Position numbers and translations under genes: made by a program. A model generated the notes under the pieces. That model was not told where the DNA came from, did no database searches, and was given only the letters and a program-made list of their open reading frames with translations. This document shows, one piece after another, positions 42,226-51,264 of a stretch of DNA of 64,000 bases. Positions within the stretch are counted from its first letter, which is position 1, and every line of letters starts with the position of its first letter. The DNA lies in assembly GCF_016623585.1 (NCBI RefSeq), contig NZ_JAEHFY010000002.1:1-64000 (forward strand), read 5' to 3'. The stretch is from Pedobacter segetis. Its GTDB lineage: Bacteria; Bacteroidota; Bacteroidia; Sphingobacteriales; Sphingobacteriaceae.

Positions 42226-45200
42226 ATGAAAGATTTAGAAAAAGAATTTAAGCCCTCTAGTTGGGCAGTAGAAAACAGAACGGCTATTTATGTATTAACC
42301 TTTATGCTGTTGATAGCTGGTTATTTTGCATACAATAGTTTACCAAAAGAAAATTTCCCCGAGATTTCTATTCCAAAGATTTTTGTACAAACAGTATATC
42401 CGGGAACATCTCCTGCAAATATGGAGAATTTGGTAACCAAACAGTTAGAAAAACAGATTAGATCAACCCAAGGATTAAAAAAGGTTACCTCTAACTCTTA
42501 CCAAGATTTCTCCATCATCACGGCAGAATTTAATGCCAATGTTGATATTGTGGTTGCAAAGCAACGTATAAAAGATGCGGTAGATAAAGCAAAAACAGAT
42601 CTACCAAGTGATTTGCCCAACGATCCAACCGTACAAGATATTAACCTTTCTGATCTGCCGATCATGTACTTAAATATGTCTGGCGATTATGATTTGAAAA
42701 CGATAAAAGGTTATGCAGATGATTTAAAGGATAGGATAGAAGCACTTCCAGAAATATCTGGGGTTGATATTGTAGGTGCTTTAGATCCTGAAATGCAGAT
42801 CAACGTAGATATGAATAAAATGGCCGCCGCCAAGATTTCCTTTATGGATATTCAAAATGCGGTAGGTTCAGAAAATATTTCTGCATCTGGTGGTACTATC
42901 CCTATTGATGGGGTTAGAAGAACCTTAAACATAAAGAAGGAATACAAGTCTGCAGAAGAAATCGGAAACACCATCATCAATACGCCAACTGGTGGGTCTG
43001 TTTATTTAAAAGATATTGCCAACGTGGTTGATGGTTTTAAAGAGCAAGAATCTTACGCAAGGCTTTACGGTAAAAACGTAATAACCTTAAACGTAAAAAA
43101 GCGCTCTGGAGAAAATTTGATTGAAGCGTCTGATAAGATCAGGGAAATTTTGGCCGATATGAAGGCCACGCAATTCCCAAAAGGCTTAAACATTGTAGCC
43201 ACCGGCGATCAGTCTGATAAAACAAGGGTTACCCTTCATGATCTGATCAATACCATTGTTATCGGTTTTATATTGGTTACCTTGATCTTGATGTTCTTTA
43301 TGGGCATCACAAACGCATTGTTTGTGGCACTCTCTGTACCGCTTTCTATGTGTGTAGCATTTTTGGTGATGCCAACCATTGGCTTTACCATGAACATGAT
43401 CGTACTGTTCTCGTTCTTGCTTGCCTTGGGGATCGTGGTGGATGATGCCATTGTGGTGATAGAGAATACGCACCGGATATTTGATAATGGAAAATATACG
43501 GTAAAACAGGCTGCTAAAATGGCTGCTGGCGAGGTGTTTTTACCTGTCTTTTCTGGCACCATGACTACCTTGGCACCATTTATTCCATTAGCGTTTTGGC
43601 CAGGGGTAATTGGAGAGTTTATGTTCTTTTTACCAATTACATTGATCATCACCTTGCTGGCATCTTTGGTGGTTGCTTATATTATCAACCCGGTTTTTGC
43701 GGTAGATTTTATGGAGTCTCACGACGAAAACGAGGTTTATAAGCCAACCTTTGATAAGAAAGTGAAAAAGACGTTGATGTATTTGGGTATTGCAGCGGTA
43801 ATTGCTTACCTCATCGATTTTGGTTTTGGAAACTTTGTGATCATTATTGCTTTATTCTATCTATTGCAACATTTTGTACTAGAAAAAGTTATCAGAAAAT
43901 TCCAAAGAAATACATGGCCAAGGGTACAGGCTAAGTATGGTAGGTTTTTAGAATGGGCTTTGCATCGCCCTTATACTATTTTGGGCAGTACATTTGGTTT
44001 GTTGATCTTTTCTATCGTTTTAACAGGAATAATCCCACCAAAATTTGTGTTCTTCCCATCATCAGATCCAAACTTTGTTTACGTTTATACCTCATTGCCA
44101 GTAGGTACAGATCAAGCATATACCAATGAAATCACTAAAAAAATAGAGAAAAAAGTTACCGCGGTTGTAGATAGTTTAGGTAGCCAAAACGTATCGTCTA
44201 TTATCTCTAATGTTACCGTTGGCGTAACCGATCCGCAAGATGAGGATCAAGGGAATTATCCAAACAAAAGTAAAGTAACGGTTGCTTTTAAAGAGTTTGG
44301 GGAGCGTACCGGAAATCCTTCTACTGCTTATTTAACAGCGATCAGAAAAGCGATAAAAGGTATCCCTGGCGCAGAGATTTCTGTAACCCAAGAGCAATCT
44401 GGCCCGCCTACGGCAAAACCGATAAGTATAGAAATTACGGGTGATAACCTAGATTCTTTGGTAAGCACTTCACAAAGATTAAAAAATTATCTAGTCGCAA
44501 AAAATATCGGGGGAATAGAAGAATTGAAATCGGATTTCCAAAACAACAAACCCGAGGTAATTTTCGATATCGATAGAGAAAGGGCAAACAGACAAGGAAT
44601 TGCCACAAGAACCATTGTTTATAATTTAAGAACAGCTCTTTTTGGAACAGAAGTTTCTAAGTTTAGGGATCTTAAAGAAGATTATCAGATTAATGTGAGG
44701 GCGCAAGAGGATCAAAGAAATAGCTTGCAAGCGTTAAGAAACATCCAAATTACCTATCGCGATATGGCAATGGGCGGCATTATTCGCCAAGTCCCTATTT
44801 CTGCTTTCGCTGATATCGACTATGTGAACACTTACGGGGGTATCAAAAGAAAACAAGGGAAAAGGATAATTATCCTATCATCTAATGTGCTTTCTGATTT
44901 TAACCCTGGCGAGGTTAATAAAAACATAGAAAACGCAATTCAGAATTTTAGGAAAACGGATGGGGTGGTGATAAAAATGGGCGGGGCGCAAGAAGAGCAA
45001 GCAGAAACATCGGCCTTCTTAGGTTTAGCTTTAGGGGTCGCTTTTTTCTTGATATTGATTATTTTGGTTATCCAATTTAATTCTATCGGTAAACCTATCA
45101 TTATCTTGAGCGAGATTTTATTCAGTATTATAGGCGTGTTGCTAGGAATTACTATTTTCCACATGGAAATGTCTATTGTAATGATGGGGATCGGTATAGT

Positions 45201-45609
45201 GGCCCTTGCGGGGATAGTAGTGCGTAACGGTATCTTGTTGGTAGAATTTGCCGATTTGATGATGGAACAAGGGATGGAAGCTTACGAGGCAATATTAGAG
45301 GCCGGTAGAACCCGTATGACACCGGTTTTATTAACGGCAACGGCAACCATGTTAGGTTTAATTCCGCTGGCGGTAGGCTTAAACTTAGATTTTACCGCAT
45401 TGTTGAGTACAGGAAACCCCCATATTTATTTTGGTGGAGACAACGTGGCGTTCTGGGGGCCTTTATCATGGACAATGATATTTGGTTTAAGTTTCGCCAC
45501 TTTCTTAACCTTAATTTTGGTGCCTTCTATGTATTTGATCAGGGCAAAAATCAAGAACAGATTTGCAAACAGAAAAAAGAAAGATGTACCGTTGATAGAA
45601 AACGAGTAA
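42226..45609 (+). CDS. RND efflux pump (HAE1-like permease)
   Basis: A 1127-residue inner-membrane pump with twelve core helices and two large periplasmic loops. The proton-relay pair is seen as VDDAIVVIENT in TM4, and the second half has the matching segment (GIVALAGIVVRNGILLVEF). It exports drugs or other small molecules driven by the proton gradient. It is longer than AcrB: after the first half, about residues 500-555 add an extra hydrophobic pair (TLMYLGIAAVIAYLIDF and NFVIIIALFYLLQH), a variation seen in some Bacteroidota pumps. Substrate is unknown. Confidence 0.93.
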   Translation: MKDLEKEFKPSSWAVENRTAIYVLTFMLLIAGYFAYNSLPKENFPEISIPKIFVQTVYPGTSPANMENLVTKQLEKQIRSTQGLKKVTSNSYQDFSIITAEFNANVDIVVAKQRIKDAVDKAKTDLPSDLPNDPTVQDINLSDLPIMYLNMSGDYDLKTIKGYADDLKDRIEALPEISGVDIVGALDPEMQINVDMNKMAAAKISFMDIQNAVGSENISASGGTIPIDGVRRTLNIKKEYKSAEEIGNTIINTPTGGSVYLKDIANVVDGFKEQESYARLYGKNVITLNVKKRSGENLIEASDKIREILADMKATQFPKGLNIVATGDQSDKTRVTLHDLINTIVIGFILVTLILMFFMGITNALFVALSVPLSMCVAFLVMPTIGFTMNMIVLFSFLLALGIVVDDAIVVIENTHRIFDNGKYTVKQAAKMAAGEVFLPVFSGTMTTLAPFIPLAFWPGVIGEFMFFLPITLIITLLASLVVAYIINPVFAVDFMESHDENEVYKPTFDKKVKKTLMYLGIAAVIAYLIDFGFGNFVIIIALFYLLQHFVLEKVIRKFQRNTWPRVQAKYGRFLEWALHRPYTILGSTFGLLIFSIVLTGIIPPKFVFFPSSDPNFVYVYTSLPVGTDQAYTNEITKKIEKKVTAVVDSLGSQNVSSIISNVTVGVTDPQDEDQGNYPNKSKVTVAFKEFGERTGNPSTAYLTAIRKAIKGIPGAEISVTQEQSGPPTAKPISIEITGDNLDSLVSTSQRLKNYLVAKNIGGIEELKSDFQNNKPEVIFDIDRERANRQGIATRTIVYNLRTALFGTEVSKFRDLKEDYQINVRAQEDQRNSLQALRNIQITYRDMAMGGIIRQVPISAFADIDYVNTYGGIKRKQGKRIIILSSNVLSDFNPGEVNKNIENAIQNFRKTDGVVIKMGGAQEEQAETSAFLGLALGVAFFLILIILVIQFNSIGKPIIILSEILFSIIGVLLGITIFHMEMSIVMMGIGIVALAGIVVRNGILLVEFADLMMEQGMEAYEAILEAGRTRMTPVLLTATATMLGLIPLAVGLNLDFTALLSTGNPHIYFGGDNVAFWGPLSWTMIFGLSFATFLTLILVPSMYLIRAKIKNRFANRKKKDVPLIENE

Positions 45610-45632
45610 AATTTATAAAAATATTTAGCCTT

Positions 45633-45668
45633 AACGTCTGTTCTTATCAAATTGAACAGGCGTTTTTT
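45633..45668 (+). terminator. Terminator after the RND operon
   Basis: AACGTCTGTTC (45633-45643) and GAACAGGCGTT (45654-45664) form an 11-bp stem with one G-T pair and a ten-base loop, followed by further T. It lies 24 bases after the pump stop. Confidence 0.88.
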
Positions 45669-45741
45669 TTATGGAAAAAATCTCGTTTTATATCTTTTTT
45701 TTAACTTAGAGAATCTTTAAAATAAATCTTAAATAATTCTC

Positions 45742-46281
45742 GTGAACAAAAAACATCATATTTTCTTTTGTATCATAGTTAGCATATTAGTGGTGCTTAG
45801 CTCTTGTAAATCAAAGAAAAATACACTTAAAAACGCCAATTATAAAATAGAAAAACCTTCAAATAAAATAGCTGCCAAATATGCCGAAGAAATGGATGTT
45901 TCTAAAAGCGATATTAAAAACGGTAAACTTTACGAGTTTATTGATGATTGGGAAGGCACTAGGTATGAGTTTGGTGGCCTAACAAAAAAAGGTATAGACT
46001 GCTCTGGCCTAGTTTACCTTATCTATCAGAACGTTTATGATAGGCAGATCCCCAGATCTACAAGCCAACAAGTAAATATCATCAAAAGAAAATACGAAAA
46101 TCAATTAAAAGAAGGCGATCTTGTTTTTTTTGATTTTGATGGTAAAAAATTTAGTCATGTAGGTTTGTACCTGCAAAATGGTTATTATGTTCACGCTAGT
46201 ACCAGAAAGGGCGTAATGTTAGAAAAATTGAGAAACCCTTATACGTATAAATATTTTTCTAGGGGAGGGAGTGTAGAATGA
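45742..46281 (+). CDS. NlpC/P60 family lipoprotein (peptidoglycan endopeptidase)
   Basis: A 179-residue lipoprotein. The signal ends in the lipobox LSSC (Cys22). The NlpC/P60 catalytic domain starts near residue 65; the triad is in IDCSGLVY (Cys), SHVGLYL (His) and HASTRKG (third polar residue). It cleaves peptidoglycan stem peptides, at the cell surface or in the periplasm. The start is GTG at 45742. Its stop overlaps the next gene's ATG (ATGA), so the two are translationally coupled. Confidence 0.9.
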   Translation: MNKKHHIFFCIIVSILVVLSSCKSKKNTLKNANYKIEKPSNKIAAKYAEEMDVSKSDIKNGKLYEFIDDWEGTRYEFGGLTKKGIDCSGLVYLIYQNVYDRQIPRSTSQQVNIIKRKYENQLKEGDLVFFDFDGKKFSHVGLYLQNGYYVHASTRKGVMLEKLRNPYTYKYFSRGGSVE

Positions 46282-46961
46282 ATTTAGAGGAGCATTATGA
46301 GCAAATGTGGTTGCATGCTCAAGAAAAGTTTAAGCAAAATCAATTAAGTTTAGATCAACAAATTAATGCTAAGGATGATTCTCGTAGAGGAGTTACATTA
46401 ATCATAAGACCTACCACTGAAGTTTTAAAATCCATATCAAAATTTTTGAACGAGTTAAAAGAGATAGCTCCAAATCAATATATTTATCCTGTTTCTGATA
46501 TTCACATTACGGTAATGTCTATCATTTCTTGTTATGAAGGATTTAAGCTAGAAAATATACAAGTGGAAGAATATATTAAAATCATAAAAAGCAGTTTAAA
46601 AAATTTACCTGTAGAAGAAATCCATTTTAAAGGAACCACTGCTTCTGATGCAGGCATTATGATTCAAGGTTTCCCTAAAAATGGAGTATTAGATAAACTG
46701 AGAGATATTTTGAGAGTTAATTTTCGTCAATCTGATTTGGAAAGCTCATTAGACAACCGATATCAAATCAAAACGGCACATAGTACTATTTTAAGATTTG
46801 AATCAACCGTTAAAAAAAATGATGAATTTTTGAAACTCTTAAATAAATATCGTCAATTTAATTTCGGAACTTTTGAAGTGCATAGATATGAGTTTGTATT
46901 TAATGATTGGTATCAAAAAAAGGAATTGACCAAATGTTTGGATATTTTAAACCACAACTAA
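46278..46961 (+). CDS. 2H phosphoesterase / 2'-5' RNA ligase-like protein
   Basis: A 227-residue protein. The two histidine motifs of the 2H superfamily are seen: HIT at residues 76-78 (DIHITVMSI) and HST at 168-170 (TAHSTILRF). Superfamily members hydrolyse or join 2'-5' phosphodiester bonds in RNA or act on cyclic nucleotides. There is no membrane segment. It overlaps the NlpC/P60 gene by four bases (ATGA), so the two proteins are made together, though no functional link between peptidoglycan cleavage and phosphoesterase action is obvious. Confidence 0.75.
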   Translation: MNLEEHYEQMWLHAQEKFKQNQLSLDQQINAKDDSRRGVTLIIRPTTEVLKSISKFLNELKEIAPNQYIYPVSDIHITVMSIISCYEGFKLENIQVEEYIKIIKSSLKNLPVEEIHFKGTTASDAGIMIQGFPKNGVLDKLRDILRVNFRQSDLESSLDNRYQIKTAHSTILRFESTVKKNDEFLKLLNKYRQFNFGTFEVHRYEFVFNDWYQKKELTKCLDILNHN

Positions 46962-46994
46962 AAGCTAAATAAAAATAAAAGGCGTTATAAAACT

Positions 46995-47477
46995 ATGAAG
47001 AATAAATATCTATTTATTTTCTTTGTGATGTTTTTTATAGCAAAAATATCCTTAGCACAAGTAAGATTATTATCTATCAACCAGTTAGAAAACAGGATAC
47101 AACAAGGAAAAGATACAGTTTATGTAGTCAATTTTTGGGCTACTTGGTGTGCGCCTTGCGTTAAAGAACTTCCAAATTTTGAAAAACTAAGCCAAACCTA
47201 TAAAAACCAACCTTTAAAGGTGATTTTAATGAGTGTGGATTTTAAATCTAAACTAGAAAAAGCGGTTGTGCCTTTTGTAAGGCGGAACAAGATCCAATCT
47301 GAAGTATATGTAATCAATGAAAAATCTGAACAAGGATATATAGATAAGGTAAGTAAGGATTGGACGGGTTCTTTACCCGCAACTTTGATAGTTAATAAAT
47401 TGAAAAACTCAAGAAAATTTTACGAGCGAGAATTTACCTACCCACAATTAGAAGAAGTATATTTAGCAAATAAATAA
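46995..47477 (+). CDS. TlpA-like thioredoxin-fold protein
   Basis: A 160-residue exported protein with a signal peptide ending near residue 21 (SLAQ). It has a thioredoxin fold with WCAPC (Cys52 and Cys55) in NFWATWCAPC and a cis-proline loop (SLPATLIV). TlpA/ResA-type proteins reduce disulfides in the periplasm, often for cytochrome c maturation. It is the first of three neighbouring exported thioredoxin-fold genes; the next starts five bases after its stop. Confidence 0.9.
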   Translation: MKNKYLFIFFVMFFIAKISLAQVRLLSINQLENRIQQGKDTVYVVNFWATWCAPCVKELPNFEKLSQTYKNQPLKVILMSVDFKSKLEKAVVPFVRRNKIQSEVYVINEKSEQGYIDKVSKDWTGSLPATLIVNKLKNSRKFYEREFTYPQLEEVYLANK

Positions 47478-47482
47478 ACCTT

Positions 47483-48115
47483 ATGAAAACAGCCGGTATA
47501 AATTTTAAATCCCATTTTTTGTTGTTGCTGATAATTGTATCGAGCAATTTTGCAAAGGCACAAACAGGATATAAAGTAGGGGATTTAGCCAAAGATTTCT
47601 CTTTAAAAAATGTAGATAACAAGATGGTTGTCTTGGCAGATTATCCCGATGCAAAAGGTTTCTTTGTGATTTTTACCTGCAACCATTGTCCTTATGCAAA
47701 AATGTACGAACAGAGGATTATGGATCTTGATAAGAAATTTGCACCACAAGGTTATCCGGTTATTGCCATCAACCCAAATGATCCAAAAGCTTATCCAGAA
47801 GATTCTTTTGAGAACATGAAAAAGCGTTCTGCCGAAAAAAAATATACTTTCCCCTATCTTTTGGATGAAACCCAAGATATAGCCAAAACTTATGGGGCAA
47901 AAGCAACGCCACATGTTTACTTGCTACAAAAAACCAAAAGAGGTTTAGAGGTAGCATATATTGGAGCCATAGATAACGATACCGAAAATGTGAACCAAAG
48001 TGGCAGAAATAATTATGCGGATAACGCCGTTGAAGCCATTATGAAGAATAAAAAACCTCAAATTACACAAACCAAGGCCATTGGCTGTTCAATTAAATGG
48101 AAAGATGAAAATTAA
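47483..48115 (+). CDS. Exported thioredoxin-like / redoxin protein
   Basis: A 210-residue protein with a signal peptide (residues 1-26, KAQ). The redoxin core has the active site FTCNHCPYA (Cys66 and Cys69) and the cis-proline loop KATPHVYLLQ. The layout suggests a periplasmic thiol-disulfide reductase or peroxiredoxin-like protein. The next gene starts inside its last few codons. It differs in active site (CNHC) from both neighbours, so the three genes are not simple duplicates. Confidence 0.85.
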   Translation: MKTAGINFKSHFLLLLIIVSSNFAKAQTGYKVGDLAKDFSLKNVDNKMVVLADYPDAKGFFVIFTCNHCPYAKMYEQRIMDLDKKFAPQGYPVIAINPNDPKAYPEDSFENMKKRSAEKKYTFPYLLDETQDIAKTYGAKATPHVYLLQKTKRGLEVAYIGAIDNDTENVNQSGRNNYADNAVEAIMKNKKPQITQTKAIGCSIKWKDEN

Positions 48116-48716
48116 AGCACCAAAGATTATTTTATTATTTATTTGCTTATTGGCGATAAGCATTAAGGCCAAATCTGCAGTTTTAGAAATTGATACCCTG
48201 CATTTAGGCGATACCGTATCTGGATTTAACTTGCCCAACACCGTACCCAACCAGCCAAAAATGGTAAGTTTGGATGATTATAAAAACAGAAAAGGAGTAA
48301 TATTGATTTTTATGACCAACGGTTGTTACCACTGCATCAGATATCGCCAACGTATTAAAGATCTGCATACAAAATATGCTAAAGATGGTTATCCGGTGGT
48401 AACCATTAACCCAAGTAACCCTAGCTATGCTTTTGAAGAAACCAACCAAGAAATGGTTAAAAATGCCATAAAAGAAAAATATGAATTCCCTTATTTAGAA
48501 GACTCTACCCAAAATGTTACCAGGGCATATAACTTGCGAAGCACACCAACGGCGTATGTTTTACAGCGGCAAAAAAACAATTGGGTTTTAAAATACAAAG
48601 GGCCAATTGATAACGATATGGATAACAAAAAGAAAGATAAAACAAACTTTGTACAAAACGTGGTTGATGCCTTGATCCATCATAAAAAAGATGTGGTTTA
48701 CCCCATGAGGAGCTGA
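48105..48716 (+). CDS. Exported thioredoxin-like protein, CYHC active site
   Basis: A 203-residue protein with a signal peptide (residues 1-23), a redoxin core, and the motif TNGCYHCIRY (Cys74 and Cys77). A cis-proline loop is present at LRSTPTAYVLQ. It is similar in length and layout to the gene before it (CNHC), and is likely an old paralogue. I chose ATG 48105 (MKIKAPKIIL) for its signal peptide; it overlaps the previous stop by eleven bases. Confidence 0.8.
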   Translation: MKIKAPKIILLFICLLAISIKAKSAVLEIDTLHLGDTVSGFNLPNTVPNQPKMVSLDDYKNRKGVILIFMTNGCYHCIRYRQRIKDLHTKYAKDGYPVVTINPSNPSYAFEETNQEMVKNAIKEKYEFPYLEDSTQNVTRAYNLRSTPTAYVLQRQKNNWVLKYKGPIDNDMDNKKKDKTNFVQNVVDALIHHKKDVVYPMRS

Positions 48717-48810
48717 TTTTTATTTTTAATTTAAGATCTTTTCTTTGGTAGCTTTTATCCCAAATAAAAATTCCCGACCTTCATCTTCTTAACCTATCAA
48801 AGCTATTTTA

Positions 48811-48933
48811 ATGGGCAAACAGAAAAAAGATTATTCGTTTTGGAGCAAATACAAACAATTTGCCGGGAATGAAATATTGCTTTATGCCATTATGGTAATA
48901 GGAATTTTGTTAGGAATAATTATTTTTAGCTAA
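48811..48933 (+). CDS. 40-residue single-helix membrane protein, unknown
   Basis: An unbroken frame of 40 codons, MGKQKKDYSFWSKYKQFAGN followed by a hydrophobic helix (EILLYAIMVIGILLGIIIF). A basic N-terminus and one membrane helix suggest a small inner-membrane protein such as a subunit or regulator of a larger complex. It lies 94 bases after the redoxin gene, too far for certain coupling. No family is recognised. The charged N-terminus before the helix looks designed rather than random, but short length leaves doubt. Confidence 0.5.
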   Translation: MGKQKKDYSFWSKYKQFAGNEILLYAIMVIGILLGIIIFS

Positions 48934-49042
48934 ATTGAACCTGTAAAACTTTAATCATTTATTTATCAATCAACAGAAACTCGCATAGCTCAATTTTCAC
49001 GTCTCAAACCTAAAAAATCACATCTAATACTCAAAAAATTAA

Positions 49043-50053
49043 ATGAAACTTAACCTTAAACGCCCATTAGCATTTTTCGATTTAGAAACAACAGGGGTCA
49101 ACATAGCATCAGATCGTATAGTAGAAATATCCATTCTTAAAGCTATGCCCAACGGAACCGAAGAAGTAAAGACCATGAAAATTAAACCTAGCATCCCCAT
49201 TCCGCTAGAATCATCTTTGGTACATGGTATTTATGATGATGACGTTAAAGACGCACCAACATTTAAAGACGTTGCACAAGAAATCATTGCCTTTTTGGAC
49301 GATGCCGATCTAGCGGGCTACAACTCGAATAAATTCGACATCCCTATCCTAATGGAAGAGTTTTTAAGGGCAGGTATAAATTTTGATATCGATAACAAGA
49401 AGTTTATAGATGTACAAAACATCTTCCATCAAATGGAGCAGCGAACCTTAAAAGCCGCCTACAAGTTTTATTGTGGTAAAGAAATCATAAACGCACACTC
49501 TGCCGAAGCAGATATTAGGGCCACTTACGAAGTATTGCTTTCACAGTTAGCTAAATATGAAGGCATCTCTTACGAGGATAAAAAAGGCAATGTTTCGCAA
49601 CCCGTTATTAATGATGTTGATGCTTTACATCAATTTACAAACCTTAATAAACCAGTAGATTTTGCCGGACGAATGGTTTTTAACGATAATGATGAACCTT
49701 GTTTCAACTTTGGGAAGCACAAAGGAAAAACACTTTTTGAAGTTTTTGAAATTGAGCCCAGTTATTATTCTTGGATGATGAACGGCGATTTCCCTTTATA
49801 TACCAAAAACAGGCTAGAGAAATATTGGAAACAACATCGCGAGAAAAAGAACGAAGCAAGGCGAGCAGAAGCACAAGAGAAAAAACCGGCAGAAAAGCCT
49901 GTGGAAATAAAAAAGGTTGATAACGATGCGAAACTTAACCCTCCAAAACCGGTTAATGAATCTCCAAAACCTCATCATAAACCTAAAAAAGACAACAGGC
50001 CTGCGAATGAGGATATGCTGAAAATGTTAGCTGATAAATTTAAAAAAATATAA
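49043..50053 (+). CDS. DnaQ-like 3'-5' exonuclease with C-terminal extension
   Basis: A 336-residue protein. The N-terminal 180 residues are a DEDDh exonuclease: FDLETTG (Asp and Glu), LAGYNSNKFDIPIL, and HSAEADIRAT with the final His and Asp. A conserved CFNFGKHKGKTLFEV module follows at about residues 225-240, resembling the C-terminal part of exodeoxyribonuclease X-like proteins. The last 70 residues are basic and disordered, rich in Lys and Pro, perhaps for DNA binding. It trims 3' ends in DNA repair or replication. The aldose epimerase gene starts five bases after it. Confidence 0.88.
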   Translation: MKLNLKRPLAFFDLETTGVNIASDRIVEISILKAMPNGTEEVKTMKIKPSIPIPLESSLVHGIYDDDVKDAPTFKDVAQEIIAFLDDADLAGYNSNKFDIPILMEEFLRAGINFDIDNKKFIDVQNIFHQMEQRTLKAAYKFYCGKEIINAHSAEADIRATYEVLLSQLAKYEGISYEDKKGNVSQPVINDVDALHQFTNLNKPVDFAGRMVFNDNDEPCFNFGKHKGKTLFEVFEIEPSYYSWMMNGDFPLYTKNRLEKYWKQHREKKNEARRAEAQEKKPAEKPVEIKKVDNDAKLNPPKPVNESPKPHHKPKKDNRPANEDMLKMLADKFKKI

Positions 50054-50058
50054 ATAGC

Positions 50059-50925
50059 ATGATTGTTTTAGAAAACGAAGAATTAAAAGTTACCCTAAGT
50101 TCTAAAGGTGCAGAACTAGTTTCTTTAATAGATAAAAACGATCATACCGAGTATATTTGGCAGGGCAACCCAGATATCTGGGGCTACCACGCACCAAATT
50201 TGTTCCCAATAGTTGGCGGTTTAAAAGACGATACCTTATGGGTTGATGGAGAAAAGCATCATCTAAACAGGCATGGTTTTGCCAGAACAACCGTTTTTAG
50301 GAAAATTGAAGCAGCGCCACAACAGGCCATATTTGAGATAAGGTATGATGATGAGTTGCTAAAAATCTATCCTTATAAATTTGAGTTCCAAGTTATTTAT
50401 TATTTAAAAGGCCGCACATTAGAAGTGTTATATAAAGTGATCAATATGGATGATAAAACCATTTATTTCTCCGTTGGTGCGCATCCCGGCTTTAATGTGC
50501 CTTTGGTTAAAGGAGAAAAATTTGAGGATTATAGTATAGAGTTTCAATACGATGACGATTTAATTACACATCAACTGTCTAAAAACGGGTTGTTTGATGG
50601 CAAAACCTTAAAAATACCTACGGTTAAACAAGAGCTTAAACTAACAAAACCCTTATTTGAGCATGATGCTTTGGTTTTTAAGAATTTAAAATCTAAGGCA
50701 GTTACCCTCAAAAGTAAATTTAGCACCAAAACTGTTAAGGTAGAATTCCCACATTTTGATTATTTAGGGATTTGGAGCAAAGCAGATGCTCCTTTTGTTT
50801 GTATTGAACCTTGGTTGGGCTGCGCCGATAACGAAGGAGAAATTAAAGACATTAAACAAAAAGAAGCCATACAAAAAGTAAAAAAGGGACACGTTTTCGA
50901 AACCGTATTTTGTATATCGGTTTAA
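50059..50925 (+). CDS. Aldose 1-epimerase family protein
   Basis: A 288-residue galactose-mutarotase-fold protein. The segments NRHGFARTT, VGAHPGFNVPL and CIEPWLGCADN are the catalytic His and Glu landmarks of the family. It equilibrates alpha and beta anomers of hexoses or acts on phosphorylated sugars. Length is normal. It follows the exonuclease by five bases, but the two functions are unrelated, so this is likely just close packing. Confidence 0.9.
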   Translation: MIVLENEELKVTLSSKGAELVSLIDKNDHTEYIWQGNPDIWGYHAPNLFPIVGGLKDDTLWVDGEKHHLNRHGFARTTVFRKIEAAPQQAIFEIRYDDELLKIYPYKFEFQVIYYLKGRTLEVLYKVINMDDKTIYFSVGAHPGFNVPLVKGEKFEDYSIEFQYDDDLITHQLSKNGLFDGKTLKIPTVKQELKLTKPLFEHDALVFKNLKSKAVTLKSKFSTKTVKVEFPHFDYLGIWSKADAPFVCIEPWLGCADNEGEIKDIKQKEAIQKVKKGHVFETVFCISV

Positions 50926-50967
50926 ATAAGTAATTATTATTTTTGATGATAATAAAATTAACTGGCT

Positions 50968-51264
50968 ATGCTTTAGAATACACAGGAAATTATCCGATTA
51001 TTAAAAGACAGTAAAGTCTATCTTCAAAAGAAATATCAAATTTCTGAATTAGGATTATTTGATTCTTTTGCAAATGGCACTTATACCAAAGAAAGTGATA
51101 TAGATATTTTTGTTGATTTTAATAAAAAGATAGATGGGTTTGAATATATTAAACTTGCCCACGAATTTGAGGATTTATTTAATCATAAGATAGATTTGGT
51201 TTCTAGAGGTGGCGTGAAAGAAAAATATTTACCATCAATAGAAAAAAACTTGATCCATGTCTAA
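50968..51264 (+). pseudogene. MNT-type nucleotidyltransferase antitoxin, broken
   Basis: From ATG 50968 the frame reads ML, then TAG at 50974-50976 (CAG would restore it), then NTQEIIRLLKDSKVYLQKKY and GLFDSFANGTYTKESDIDIF. This is the MNT nucleotidyltransferase fold, whose motif is normally GLFGSxARG. Here the first Gly is Asp, so two independent defects are present. The stop overlaps the following HEPN remnant by eight bases, the usual MNT/HEPN layout. It is a decayed member of the HepT/MntA toxin-antitoxin type. Confidence 0.75.

Noticed and set aside
43236-43652. A 138-codon antisense frame within the RND pump gene
   Set aside because: It is a shadow of the pump's helices, and no promoter or family supports it.
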